From positions 1-47,030 of the forward strand of contig JAPLYB010000037.1 of NCBI GenBank assembly GCA_026395795.1: a DNA stretch of 47,030 bases. Direction: 5' to 3'. Made by a program: the position numbers and the translations under genes. The DNA comes from Candidatus Pacearchaeota archaeon (GTDB lineage: Archaea; Nanobdellota; Nanobdellia; Pacearchaeales; UBA284). Shown piece by piece: positions 15,736 to 24,900 of this stretch. The notes under the pieces are model-generated. The model ran no database searches. It was not told where the DNA came from and saw only the letters and a program-made list of their open reading frames with translations. Within the stretch, counting starts at the first letter, position 1. Each line of letters opens with the position of its first letter.

Positions 15736-16017
15736 ATGCAAACAATATATTTTGCTGGTCTTTTGGGAATTGGTGGTTTTGCACCAGAAGAAATGCAAAG
15801 ATATCTGCGAGTTAAAGAAGGGGATTGCTTACAAAGAAGAGACACTATTGCAGTTGCTAAAGAAGGTACATTAGATAATATTCCCGCTTTTCTTGTGAGA
15901 GCATTTTTTATAAATCGAGGAAGAGCATTTAGTGTAGTAGCACCTTATGACTGTACTGTTCAAAAGATAGATATAGCAAAAGGGTCTGTTACGATAGAAG
16001 CGCTAGTGTATTTATAA
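15736..16017 (+). CDS. Unknown 93-aa protein, possible barrel-sandwich fold
   Basis: 93 aa. No family is recognised. The alternation of VKEGDCLQRRDTIAVAKEG with VVAPYDCTVQKIDIAKGSVTIE resembles the two half-motifs of biotinyl/lipoyl-like or hammerhead folds (V-x-x-G-D ... V-x-A-P-x-D-x-x-V-x-x-I). There is no conserved biotinylation or lipoylation lysine motif. The stop TAA is immediately followed by the ATG of the next gene, so the two are a translationally coupled pair. The leaderless-type promoter upstream supports it as a real gene. Confidence 0.55.
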   Translation: MQTIYFAGLLGIGGFAPEEMQRYLRVKEGDCLQRRDTIAVAKEGTLDNIPAFLVRAFFINRGRAFSVVAPYDCTVQKIDIAKGSVTIEALVYL

Positions 16018-16932
16018 ATGTGTATCTTAATAGATAAAGGGCTGAGGAAAATGACCAAACCAATTTCTGCATTACAAACTGCATCAATGGAAGGCAATGT
16101 AAAAATTAGAATCGGAAGATTTCAATATTCCTGTAGATACCTCGAAACTCATGTCTTGCAAGATGATCAAGAGGGGGTTCATGAAGAGAGGTTAGAAGAA
16201 ACTCTCCAACAGGCCCAAAAATTTTCAGATAAATATATATTGGCTCCAAGTCCAATTGTTACAAATATGTTACTCCGAGCTAAAAGCGGAGATTTTAATT
16301 CTCAACAAACTCGCGCAAGAGTAATCCAAAATACTAGGGGAAAACCGCTAACAAGAGTTTTAACAAATAGCGTTTTAGCAGTCCCCCAGGAAGCTTATCC
16401 CCAACTTGATTCTAGATTGAGAAAGGAAATTGATAGAAAAAAAGAAGAAACAAAGTTGGAAGATTGGTGGTTATTCTTATCTTTTTTAAGTAGAACTGAA
16501 GGGCTTTATTCTGCTAAGAGTCATTTCTGGCTTCGAAGGATTAATTTAATTGGTCCAGGAAGAGTTTTTGAAGAAACAGACACGCTTTACTTGTTGAATA
16601 AAGGAAGAGAAAGAGATGTAAGAGAAGTACTTTCAGTGATAACTGGAGTTCCAAGAGCATATGTTGATGATAAGCTTAGATATGGCCCAGAAACTACTGC
16701 AGTAGGAAGGAATTCAGTGATAAGAACTGGTTCAGGTCTATCTAGCATTAATCCAATTTATCTTGAAACAAATGAATCAGGACAAGGAGAATTTAATTTT
16801 ATAATAGATCCAACTAGAAACTACACTGGAATTGGGATTTTATTCAAAACTGGCTTAAAACTTAGCCCTGTTTTGCAAACAAAAGGTGGAAAGTCTAGAT
16901 TCTATGACTTAAGGAAATCAAAACCCCTTTAA
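16018..16932 (+). CDS. Unknown 304-aa protein coupled to the 93-aa gene
   Basis: 304 aa. No recognised domain, no signal peptide and no membrane segment. The sequence is soluble and moderately charged, with WWLFLSFLSRTEGLYSAKSHF in the middle and FNFIIDPTRNYTGIGILF near the end. Its ATG directly abuts the TAA of the preceding gene (zero spacing). An alternative ATG is at codon 12 (MTKPIS). The two genes are probably translated from one mRNA and may act together. It ends 100 bp before the metG locus. Confidence 0.55.
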   Translation: MCILIDKGLRKMTKPISALQTASMEGNVKIRIGRFQYSCRYLETHVLQDDQEGVHEERLEETLQQAQKFSDKYILAPSPIVTNMLLRAKSGDFNSQQTRARVIQNTRGKPLTRVLTNSVLAVPQEAYPQLDSRLRKEIDRKKEETKLEDWWLFLSFLSRTEGLYSAKSHFWLRRINLIGPGRVFEETDTLYLLNKGRERDVREVLSVITGVPRAYVDDKLRYGPETTAVGRNSVIRTGSGLSSINPIYLETNESGQGEFNFIIDPTRNYTGIGILFKTGLKLSPVLQTKGGKSRFYDLRKSKPL

Positions 16933-17003
16933 TTCTCTTTTTCTTGAAGATTTATAGAAAAACCGCAATAGATTACATTAACTATTTTAAAATTAGGACA
17001 CAC

Positions 17004-17012
17004 ATTTAAAAA
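17004..17012 (+). promoter_or_regulatory. TATA box of the endonuclease-metG ORF
   Basis: ATTTAAAAA 29 nt before the ATG at 17033, leaderless-type. It may be the original metG promoter, now separated from metG by the homing endonuclease. Confidence 0.5.
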
Positions 17013-17032
17013 CTTTCTTCCCTTACAAATTC

Positions 17033-20000
17033 ATGAGCAAAAGAATAAGTCTCCCTCGGCAGATCCTGCAAAATTTGTACTTAAATAAAGAGATGTCGAC
17101 ATATAAACTTGCTAAAAGGTTTAATTGCGATCCAACCGTTATTCAAAATAGATTAAGAGAATATAAAATAAAATTAAGAAATCCGAAACAGAAAATCGAA
17201 ATCTCAAAAGAGAGACTCTATGATTTATACATAAACAAAAAATTTTCTACTCAGAAAATATCTAAAATTCTTGGAATTGGCTCTTGTACTGTTTATTACA
17301 AGCTAAAGGAGTTTGATATTCATACAAGACAAAAGAATATAGTCAGAATAAACAAAGAAAAATTAAAAAAACTATATACCAAAAAAAATTATTCATGCTC
17401 AGAAATTGGGAAACTAATTGGTTGTGGTAGGATCACGGTATTCAATAAATTAAGAAAATTTAAAATAAAAACCAAAAGTCTTTCTTTAGCAAATACAATT
17501 TATCCTAAGAAAAAATTTGAAGGCAATAATGGACTTAAAGCCTACATGATCGGTTTTCGTCTTGGAGATCTAAACGTAAGAGCAGTAAATAAAGACTCAA
17601 CAGTGATGGTTAAGTCTAGTACAACTAAGAAAGAGCAATATGATTTAATTAAGAAGATCTTTGGGGGATATGGTCATTTTAGGGTTAGTCATCGACCTGG
17701 TTTTTACAGTATTTGGTGTAATCTAGATAATTCTTTTTCATTTTTAATTCCCAAAGAAGATACGATCGAAAATTGGATTTTGAACGATAATAAATATTTT
17801 TTTGCTTTTTTAGCGGGGTATTCGGATGCAGAAGCCAATATAGGGGTTTCTCAAGGAAGAGCAAGATTTAGGATAAGAACGTATGACAAAAATATTCTTT
17901 TGCAGATTCATGATAAATTAAATTCATTAGATATCAATACGAAATTTACACTTGCTGGCAGAAAAGGGTTTTATTATGGGAGAAGGTATAACCGGGATTG
18001 CTGGGGTATTTCGATTAACAGCAAAAAGAGTTTGTTAAGACTATTTAAATTAATTAAACCTTACATCAAACATAAAAAAAGATTAAACGATTTAAATCTT
18101 GCAGAAAAAAACATATTAGAAAGAAATAAAAAGTACAAAATTAAAAAGGATATTATGGCAAAGAAAGAAATTAAGAAAACTAAATTTTATATCACAACAC
18201 CAATATATTACACCAATGCAGATATACATCTTGGCGGAGCCTATACTACTATAGCTGCAGATGTTTTGGCGAGATGGAACAGGCTTCAAGGAAAGGAAGT
18301 TTTCTTCTTAACAGGAACAGATGAACACGGCCAAAAAATTCAAGAAACAGCTGAAAAAGAAGGGCTTAAACCAAAGGAATTTGTTGATAAGATTGTCAAG
18401 AATTTTAAAGAAGCTTTTGAGATGCTTAATATCTCTAATAACAATTTTATAAGAACTACAGACAAGGAACATGAAAAAGAGGTAAAAAAGGTTTTGCAGT
18501 ATCTTTATGATAAAAAATTTATCTACAAGGGGGTTTATGAATCATATTACTGTGTTGGATGTGAACAATATTTGACCAAATCTGATTTGGTTGATGGAAA
18601 ATGCCCCCTACATAATAAAGAACCCGAGCTAAGAAAAGAAGAGGCATATTTGTTCAAACTCTCTTCTTTTCAAAAACAACTTTATGATTTAATTAAGTCG
18701 GGGGAGTATGAAATTCTTCCAGAGATAAGAAGAAAAGAAATCTTAACATTTATTGAATCTGGTTTGCAGGATATTTCCATTTCAAGATTAAAAGAAAAAG
18801 TTAGCTGGGGAATTGAATTGCCTTTTGATAAAAAACACACCTGTTTTGTTTGGGTTGATGCTTTTTGGAACTATATCACCGGCTTGCAAGAGGAAAAAGT
18901 TTTTGATAAATTCTGGCCAGCAGACGTTCAGTTAATGGCAAAAGACATTATACGCGTTCATGCCACAATTTGGCCAGCTTTGCTTCTCGCAACAAAAAAT
19001 AAACTTCCAAAGACTCTTTTTGTTCATGGTTATTTTACCGTAAATGGAAAAAAAATGAGCAAAAGCTTGGGAAATGTTCTTTCTCCAATAGAATTGGTTA
19101 AGAAATATGGTGCGGACAGTGTAAGATATTTTTTAATGAGAAATATATCCTTTGGTCAGGACGGAGATGTTACTGAGCAATCATTAGTCTCACGACATAA
19201 TACTGAACTGGCAAATAAACTTGGAAATCTGGTTAGCAGAGCTACAGGACTAATTGACGATAAAGTGGATATAGACGTTGATACCTCTAATATTGTAAGA
19301 GATGTTACCGAATTGATCGAAAAATTTGAATTTGATAAAGCATTAGCAACTGTTTTTGCATTTATTGACATGCTTAATCAATTTGTGCAGGAAAAGAAAA
19401 TTTGGGAAACTAGAAACAAAAAAGATCTTTATGAACTTGTTACAGGAATAAGAACAGTTACTGTCCTTCTTTGGCCGTTCATCCCAGAAACATCAGAGAA
19501 AATTGCGAAAATCTTTAGTTTCAATATTTCTCTTGAGGAATTGAAAAAACCATTAAAAAGCGTTAAAGTCAAGAAAGCAGACATCTTGTTCAAAAAGATT
19601 GACTTTGATGTTTCAAAAAATTTGCCCGATTTAAAGACAAGAACGCAGGATATTAAACCAAGCGCACAACAAAATCCTAAAAATATTAACTTACATACTT
19701 CTGATAATAAGATTAATAAATCCAAAATACCCGGAATAATTAACATGACAAACGTTCAATTTTCAGATTGGCAAAAACTTGAATTAAAAGTCGGCAAAAT
19801 AGAAAAAGCAGAAGATATTGAAGGAGCTGACAAATTATACAAGTTAACGATAAATATCGGAAGTGAAAAACGGGTGGTTTGTGCAGGAATTAAAAAATAT
19901 TATAAAAAAGAAGATCTTAAAGGAAAGCTATGCGTGCTTTTTGTCAACCTAGCTCCAAGAACAATGAAGGGGATAGAAAGCCAGGGCATGATTCTTGCAG

Positions 20001-20077
20001 CTGTTAATGAAGACGAATCAAAAGTTCTATTGATCCAGCCAGACAAAGACATCGAAGTTGGTTCGAGAGTTTCTTAA
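17033..20077 (+). CDS. metG: LAGLIDADG homing endonuclease in frame with methionyl-tRNA synthetase
   Basis: 1014 codons with two parts. Residues 1-374 are endonuclease-like: three tandem helix-turn-helix repeats of about 50 residues (each ending in a pattern like TVxxxLKEFxI), then a domain with two LAGLIDADG-type motifs, YMIGFRLGDLNV and FLAGYSDAEANIGV. Residues 375-1014 are a complete MetRS: PIYYTNADIHLGG (HIGH box, H399), a zinc knuckle with CVGC and CPLH, KMSKS at about 673-677, an anticodon-binding region, and a C-terminal EMAP-II/OB-fold tRNA-binding domain from about residue 905. There are no intein splice motifs. MetRS attaches Met to tRNA-Met. It is probably made from the internal ATG at 18155; otherwise a fusion protein results. 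The type with one knuckle and an appended OB fold resembles bacterial MetRS. Confidence 0.85.
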   Translation: MSKRISLPRQILQNLYLNKEMSTYKLAKRFNCDPTVIQNRLREYKIKLRNPKQKIEISKERLYDLYINKKFSTQKISKILGIGSCTVYYKLKEFDIHTRQKNIVRINKEKLKKLYTKKNYSCSEIGKLIGCGRITVFNKLRKFKIKTKSLSLANTIYPKKKFEGNNGLKAYMIGFRLGDLNVRAVNKDSTVMVKSSTTKKEQYDLIKKIFGGYGHFRVSHRPGFYSIWCNLDNSFSFLIPKEDTIENWILNDNKYFFAFLAGYSDAEANIGVSQGRARFRIRTYDKNILLQIHDKLNSLDINTKFTLAGRKGFYYGRRYNRDCWGISINSKKSLLRLFKLIKPYIKHKKRLNDLNLAEKNILERNKKYKIKKDIMAKKEIKKTKFYITTPIYYTNADIHLGGAYTTIAADVLARWNRLQGKEVFFLTGTDEHGQKIQETAEKEGLKPKEFVDKIVKNFKEAFEMLNISNNNFIRTTDKEHEKEVKKVLQYLYDKKFIYKGVYESYYCVGCEQYLTKSDLVDGKCPLHNKEPELRKEEAYLFKLSSFQKQLYDLIKSGEYEILPEIRRKEILTFIESGLQDISISRLKEKVSWGIELPFDKKHTCFVWVDAFWNYITGLQEEKVFDKFWPADVQLMAKDIIRVHATIWPALLLATKNKLPKTLFVHGYFTVNGKKMSKSLGNVLSPIELVKKYGADSVRYFLMRNISFGQDGDVTEQSLVSRHNTELANKLGNLVSRATGLIDDKVDIDVDTSNIVRDVTELIEKFEFDKALATVFAFIDMLNQFVQEKKIWETRNKKDLYELVTGIRTVTVLLWPFIPETSEKIAKIFSFNISLEELKKPLKSVKVKKADILFKKIDFDVSKNLPDLKTRTQDIKPSAQQNPKNINLHTSDNKINKSKIPGIINMTNVQFSDWQKLELKVGKIEKAEDIEGADKLYKLTINIGSEKRVVCAGIKKYYKKEDLKGKLCVLFVNLAPRTMKGIESQGMILAAVNEDESKVLLIQPDKDIEVGSRVS
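18146..18157 (+). promoter_or_regulatory. Internal ribosome binding site and start of metG
   Basis: AAGGA at 18146-18150, 4 nt before ATG 18155, exactly where MetRS homology begins. It allows MetRS to be made without the endonuclease part. The spacing is on the short side. Confidence 0.5.
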
Positions 20078-20172
20078 AGAATTTGTATCCAAACTATTAA
20101 GCAGTGATATTTAGCCTAGTCATGTAATACCTCTGCTTCTTATAATCCCTTCCGGAAAAATTAAAAACCTTC

Positions 20173-20742
20173 TTAGTAGCTGATAAAATAAATTTGGGTG
20201 TGAGCCATCTTTTTGTAAAAACTTAGATCCCTGGTCTTTTTGCCTTCATCTTCGTGAATAAACAGGGCTTTTGCTAGACCTTCCCAGAAGAAAAACCAAC
20301 CAGCTGGCTCTAGAATGATTGTTAAAACTGCTGCGAGAAATGTGCCTTCCATAAATTTTTTGAATATTAAAAAAGCGCCCAATATCATAAGGATAAAGCC
20401 GATTATAGCTAACGACAAACCACTGTTTATAATATGGGAGACTTCTCGCCGTCTTTCAAAAACATGTTTTTGAAAATGATCTTTAAGTCTTCTTTTAATT
20501 TTTAATTCATGAGCAATATTCCTTTTTGATTCTGGCATTAAAAGCCTTAGCTCAAAACCTTCGCTTGGTTTGTCTCTAACAGCCCTTTTGCATTCTATCA
20601 AAAAATCATCCGAGAGTGCTCTTTCTGAATAATTTCTTGGATCGAAATCTGAAAAGATATCATTATACGATTCTAATACAAGGCTCACATTTCCTTCTTT
20701 TTGAGAACTTAAAGGATTATTAATTACACGCTCTTTTTCCAT
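20173..20742 (-). CDS. Unknown membrane protein with two TM segments
   Basis: 189 aa. An N-terminal soluble, charged region of about 105 residues, including ERALSDDFLIECKRAVRDKPSEGF, is followed by two membrane helices (SLAIIGFILMILGAFLIF, then a segment ending EPAGWFFFWEGLAKALF) and a short basic tail. No family name is assigned. A TTTATAAAT box about 26-30 nt upstream of the ATG indicates a leaderless transcript of its own. Genes of this shape usually act at the inner face of the membrane, but no function can be read from the sequence. Confidence 0.6.
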   Translation of the reverse strand: MEKERVINNPLSSQKEGNVSLVLESYNDIFSDFDPRNYSERALSDDFLIECKRAVRDKPSEGFELRLLMPESKRNIAHELKIKRRLKDHFQKHVFERRREVSHIINSGLSLAIIGFILMILGAFLIFKKFMEGTFLAAVLTIILEPAGWFFFWEGLAKALFIHEDEGKKTRDLSFYKKMAHTQIYFISY

Positions 20743-20785
20743 AAAATGGTTAGTTAGATATAATTTATAAATTTATCATTAGGTA

Positions 20786-20878
20786 GTATCTACTTAGGCG
20801 TCTGAAGTTGCCCGTCGATAAGCAAAAATCAATAAAAAACTCGCTCCGTCGCTGAGCTTCAGAAAGCTAAGCAAGTAC
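20786..20878. ncRNA. Candidate structured RNA in the 277-bp gap before tRNA-Val
   Basis: In the gene-free stretch 20743-21019, complementary arms CTTAG (20793-20797)/CTAAG (20867-20871) and CTGAAG (20802-20807)/CTTCAG (20857-20862) close a loop of about 49 nt, with a 4-nt internal loop on each side; GTA/TAC may extend it. The enclosed sequence is GC-richer than its surroundings (GCCCGTCG, CTCGCTCCGTCG). No ORF fits. Strand and expression are unknown. Confidence 0.3.
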
Positions 20879-21019
20879 ATTAGGTATCATAAATTATATT
20901 TTAGGATTATTCTAGAGGACAACAAAATCAGATAAGAAATCTCACATCTTCAACAACCAAAGAATGATGTCTTTGTAAAAAACAAAAGTTATTTTAAGCA
21001 TTTAATTTATATTATTCAT

Positions 21020-21091
21020 GGGCTTGTGGTCTACCGGTATGACATCGCTCTCACACAGCGAAGATACTCAGTTCGATTCTGAGCAGGCCCA
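21020..21091 (+). tRNA. tRNA-Val(CAC)
   Basis: A plus-strand cloverleaf: acceptor GGGCTTG/CAGGCCC (one G-U), D stem GTC/GAC, anticodon stem TCGCT/AGCGA with loop CTCACAC (anticodon CAC), T stem CTCAG/CTGAG with TTCGATT. Discriminator A at 21091, no encoded CCA, followed by TTTT. No intron. Confidence 0.93.
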
Positions 21092-21100
21092 TTTTAGTTA

Positions 21101-21805
21101 CTATTCTTTTCTTATCAAAACTTTCTCAAAAAAAGGTTTTGCAATCTGAGAGAAATCTTCCAGGATGCTGTCAGAGGTTTTTTCCAGTCTTTCCAGCTCT
21201 TTATCATTACATTTGTTCGGACGAAATTGTTGTAATACAAAAAGCTTGTTAGCTCTGACACTTTTAAGATATTCTGATATCTTTAAGATATCGTCTTTTG
21301 TGATGCCTGGAGCAAGTGTTATCCTGAATTCATAATGGGGAACTTTTTTTATTATGTCTATTGATTTTTTTATTTTGTCTAAATCAACTTTTGCTCTTAC
21401 GATATTCTCATAATTTTCAAAAGAAGCCTTAAAATCCATAGAGACGCAGTCCAGCATATTTCTGCTCAATAGTTCTTGCAGCATTTCTGGATTTGTACCG
21501 TTTGTATCTATTTTAATTTTTAACCCCAAATCATAGACTTTTTTTATAAATTCTGGAAGATCTGGAGAAAGAGTTGGCTCACCTCCTGAAAAAACAACGC
21601 CATCGATGAATCCAAGATTTTGTTCAAGATGGTCTAACACTTCTTTTTCAGTGTATGTTTTAACCTCCTCTGCTTTCTCTGCATTCCTTAATTCTGGATT
21701 GTGGCAAAATCCACAATTAAAATTGCAGCCAAATAGAAATATCACACTGGCTACATTTTCTGGATAATCAATCATGCTTAATTTTTGAAAGCCTTTAATT
21801 AACAT
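21101..21805 (-). CDS. nrdG: Anaerobic ribonucleotide reductase activating enzyme (radical SAM)
   Basis: 234 aa. The radical SAM enzyme that installs the glycyl radical on NrdD using SAM and a [4Fe-4S] cluster. The cluster motif C-x3-C-x2-C is CNFNCGFC near residues 28-35, preceded by the family lead MLIKGFQKLSMIDYPENVASVIFLFG. SGGEPTLSP is the SAM-binding GGE motif, and KIDTNGT follows. It lies downstream of nrdD in the same direction with a 113-bp gap, the usual partnership. Confidence 0.92.
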   Translation of the reverse strand: MLIKGFQKLSMIDYPENVASVIFLFGCNFNCGFCHNPELRNAEKAEEVKTYTEKEVLDHLEQNLGFIDGVVFSGGEPTLSPDLPEFIKKVYDLGLKIKIDTNGTNPEMLQELLSRNMLDCVSMDFKASFENYENIVRAKVDLDKIKKSIDIIKKVPHYEFRITLAPGITKDDILKISEYLKSVRANKLFVLQQFRPNKCNDKELERLEKTSDSILEDFSQIAKPFFEKVLIRKE

Positions 21806-21918
21806 TTTTTATCCTCGATAATAATTATTGAATATAACTTACAAGCTTATATATTAACTGTTTTATTATTTATTATATCTTTTAGCAAAAACCAATCTTA
21901 AAAAATTTAAAAAAGAAA

Positions 21919-24900
21919 TTATGCTGGACCTGGGTAAGACCCGATTATTTCATTCCTGATTTCTGATCTTGTTGGTTGAATAGGGGTTGCATGATCTGGG
22001 ATGTTGCTCATCTCATTTGCACTTCCAGAACCATTAAAAGCAGAGTAATTATATGTCTTCCTTTGTCTGAATTCTTCCTGTTTTCCAAGATTCCAAGCTG
22101 CTACGGGCCGGATGTAACCAACAACTCTGCTGTACACTTCAGTAGGTGCTTTGCATGTCGGACATGTCTCTTGTTTTCCAGTAAGGTATCCATGGTTCTG
22201 GCATACTGAAAATGTCGGGGTGAGCGTTACATAGGGTATTCTGAAATTATGTGTAATCTTCTTCACTAACAGCTTTGCAGCATCTCCAGTCAGCGCCTCA
22301 CCAAGGAATGTATGGAAAACAGTCCCCCCTGTGTAAAGTGTTTGTAATGGTTCCTGGTGTTTTAAGGAATATAAGATATCATCGGTATATTCAACTGGAA
22401 GTTGGGTTGAGTTTGTGTAAAATGGCACGTCTTTTCCGTTTGTGATTATGTCTGGATAAGCTTTTTTATCGTTTTTTGCGAGTCTATGAGATGAGCCTTC
22501 TGCAGGAGTTGCTTCTAAGTTGTATATATGGCCTGTTTCCTCTTGATACTCTTGAAGTCGATCTCTCATAAATAAAAGTACTTTCTCTGCGAATTTCTTT
22601 CCTTTTTCTGATGCAATGTTCTCTCCTAAAAAGTTTAAGCATGCTTCATTCATGCCCACAAGACCTATTGTTGAAAAATGGTGGTCTAGATTTCCTAAGT
22701 ATCTTCTTGAATATGGAATCAACCAATTTTCAAAATTCTTTGAAACAATCTTTCTTTTTATCTCAAGAGAGGTTTTTGCTAGATACATCAACTGCTCTAA
22801 TCTCTCAAAAAATTGAGCTTCTGTTTTTGCAAGATAACCTATTCTCGGAAGGTTGATTGTTACAACACCAACACTGCCCGTACTTTCTCCAGATCCGAAT
22901 AACCCTCCTGTGATGTTTCTTGAAAGTTCTTTTAAATTGAGTCTTAGTCTGCAACACATACTTCTAACATCTGAAGGATTAAGATCAGAGTTTATAAAAT
23001 TAGAAAAATAAGGGATGCCATATTTTGCGGTAATTTCAAAAAGCAAATTTGAATTTTCACTATCCCAGTCAAAATCTTTTGTGATGTTATACGTGGGGAT
23101 TGGCCAAGTAAATACGCGGTCTTTTGCGTCTCCCTTTAGAACAACTTCGAGGAATGCTTTGTTAATCATATCTACTTCTTTTTGAAAATCTCCGTATGTT
23201 TCTTTCTGAGGTTTTCCTCCTATGATAACTGGCTGATCTTTTAGATCTGAAGGAACATTAAAATCCATGGTTATATTAGAAAAGGGACTTTGTCCCCCCC
23301 ATCTCGAGGTGACGTTTATATTATAGATAAATTCCTGCATACATTGCTTTACATCCCCATATGTTAAATTATCATATTTAATAAAGGGGGCGAGATATGT
23401 GTCAAATGAAGAAAATGCTTGTGCACCAGCCCATTCATTCTGTAATGTCCCAATGAAATTAATCATCTGCCCCATTGCAACTCGTAAATGTTTTGCAGGA
23501 GAACTCTCAATTTTATGGGGAACCCCGCCAAATCCTTCTGTTAATAACTGTCTTAGTGACCAGCCAGCGCAATTATGAGATAAAATACCATTGCAAATAA
23601 ATGTGTTGCTTGCAGTTGTTATGTCATAAACATATTCACCATCATTTTTTATCTCCTCAATTTTTTTTAGATCACTGAATTCTTTTTGTTTTAATTTTTT
23701 AGCATATTTAAAATCCGAACCAATTTTTAAGCAAGGGGAAAATAAATGTTTTTTCTCTTTTGGAATAAAGATTGTCAGACAATACAGTTGTTTTTTAGGC
23801 ATTATCTTAACCCCGTTCTTAACCCCGTTATATTCTCTTTCCCCATATCCTTTGACAGTGCTTAAGCTAGAGTTAATATCCTGTAAATTTAACCAGTATT
23901 GTATTTGAGAAAGCAGTGTTTTTGATGTTAATCTTAGGACTACTCTGCTAACCCATTTGTCATCATTTCTGACAATTCCATCTCCATCTATTAAACCAGA
24001 AATAATTGAACCGACAATATCTTGATGAAACTCCAGAAAATCTATGGGCATATTTTTATTTTCTGATTTTTTTCTTATTTTTAGGTCTTTAGAGAAAAAA
24101 TCACTTAATTTTTTACTTGAAATTATGATTTCGCTGCTTTCTTTGGTTTTTCTATCTTTAACTTCTCTGTACTTTATTTTTTTATTTTTTAAATAATTTG
24201 TTAATTTGATATATTCTTTATTTTTTCTGCTTATTTGCATCATAACTTTATAATTATCATACCATCCTTCGGCTATGAAGAAACCAATAAACCAGCCAGT
24301 TTCTTTATCTACTTTTCTTATTTTGCCAAGATCGCAGTTTATCTGAGGAGTTATCACATAATTGTTTTTGTTGATTTTTTCTGCTGGCAAAAATTTTCTT
24401 AAAGCTAGATCGATCTTTTCTATATTCTCATTGAAATTAGTGCCACATTCTTTACATTTGAAATAGTCTTTATTATTTTTATTTGTTCTATTTTTTATAA
24501 TATTGGTATTGTTGCATTTAGGGCATTTGATTGATTTTTTTTGATTTAAAGTTATAAATGGATGATCATTTGTTACAATTAGATTATGACCATTTGCTAC
24601 ATTAAAAGAAATAAGTGGTTTTGAAGATTTATGTCTTAGTACCCTAAGCAAAGGCGTCCATTTATTTTCATCAAGGACTTCATATTCTTGTGTATATTTA
24701 ATTTCAAATCCATCAAGATTGTCTGTAAGACCATCAATAAGGTCAAAAAGTTGCTCTAAAGCCAAACAAAACAATCTTTTTGTTTTTTTATTTCTTATTA
24801 CAACTGTTTCGTTTCTGTAGAAGGAATAACCACATAATGGCATACTCATGTTATGAATATGATAATCGCTGTTTGAGTGAGCTTTTGCTATCTCTGGAGG

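Noticed and set aside
17033-18154. N-terminal part of the metG ORF as an intein
   Set aside because: It precedes the whole MetRS rather than interrupting it and lacks intein blocks A, B and G and a C-terminal HN-Cys/Ser junction.
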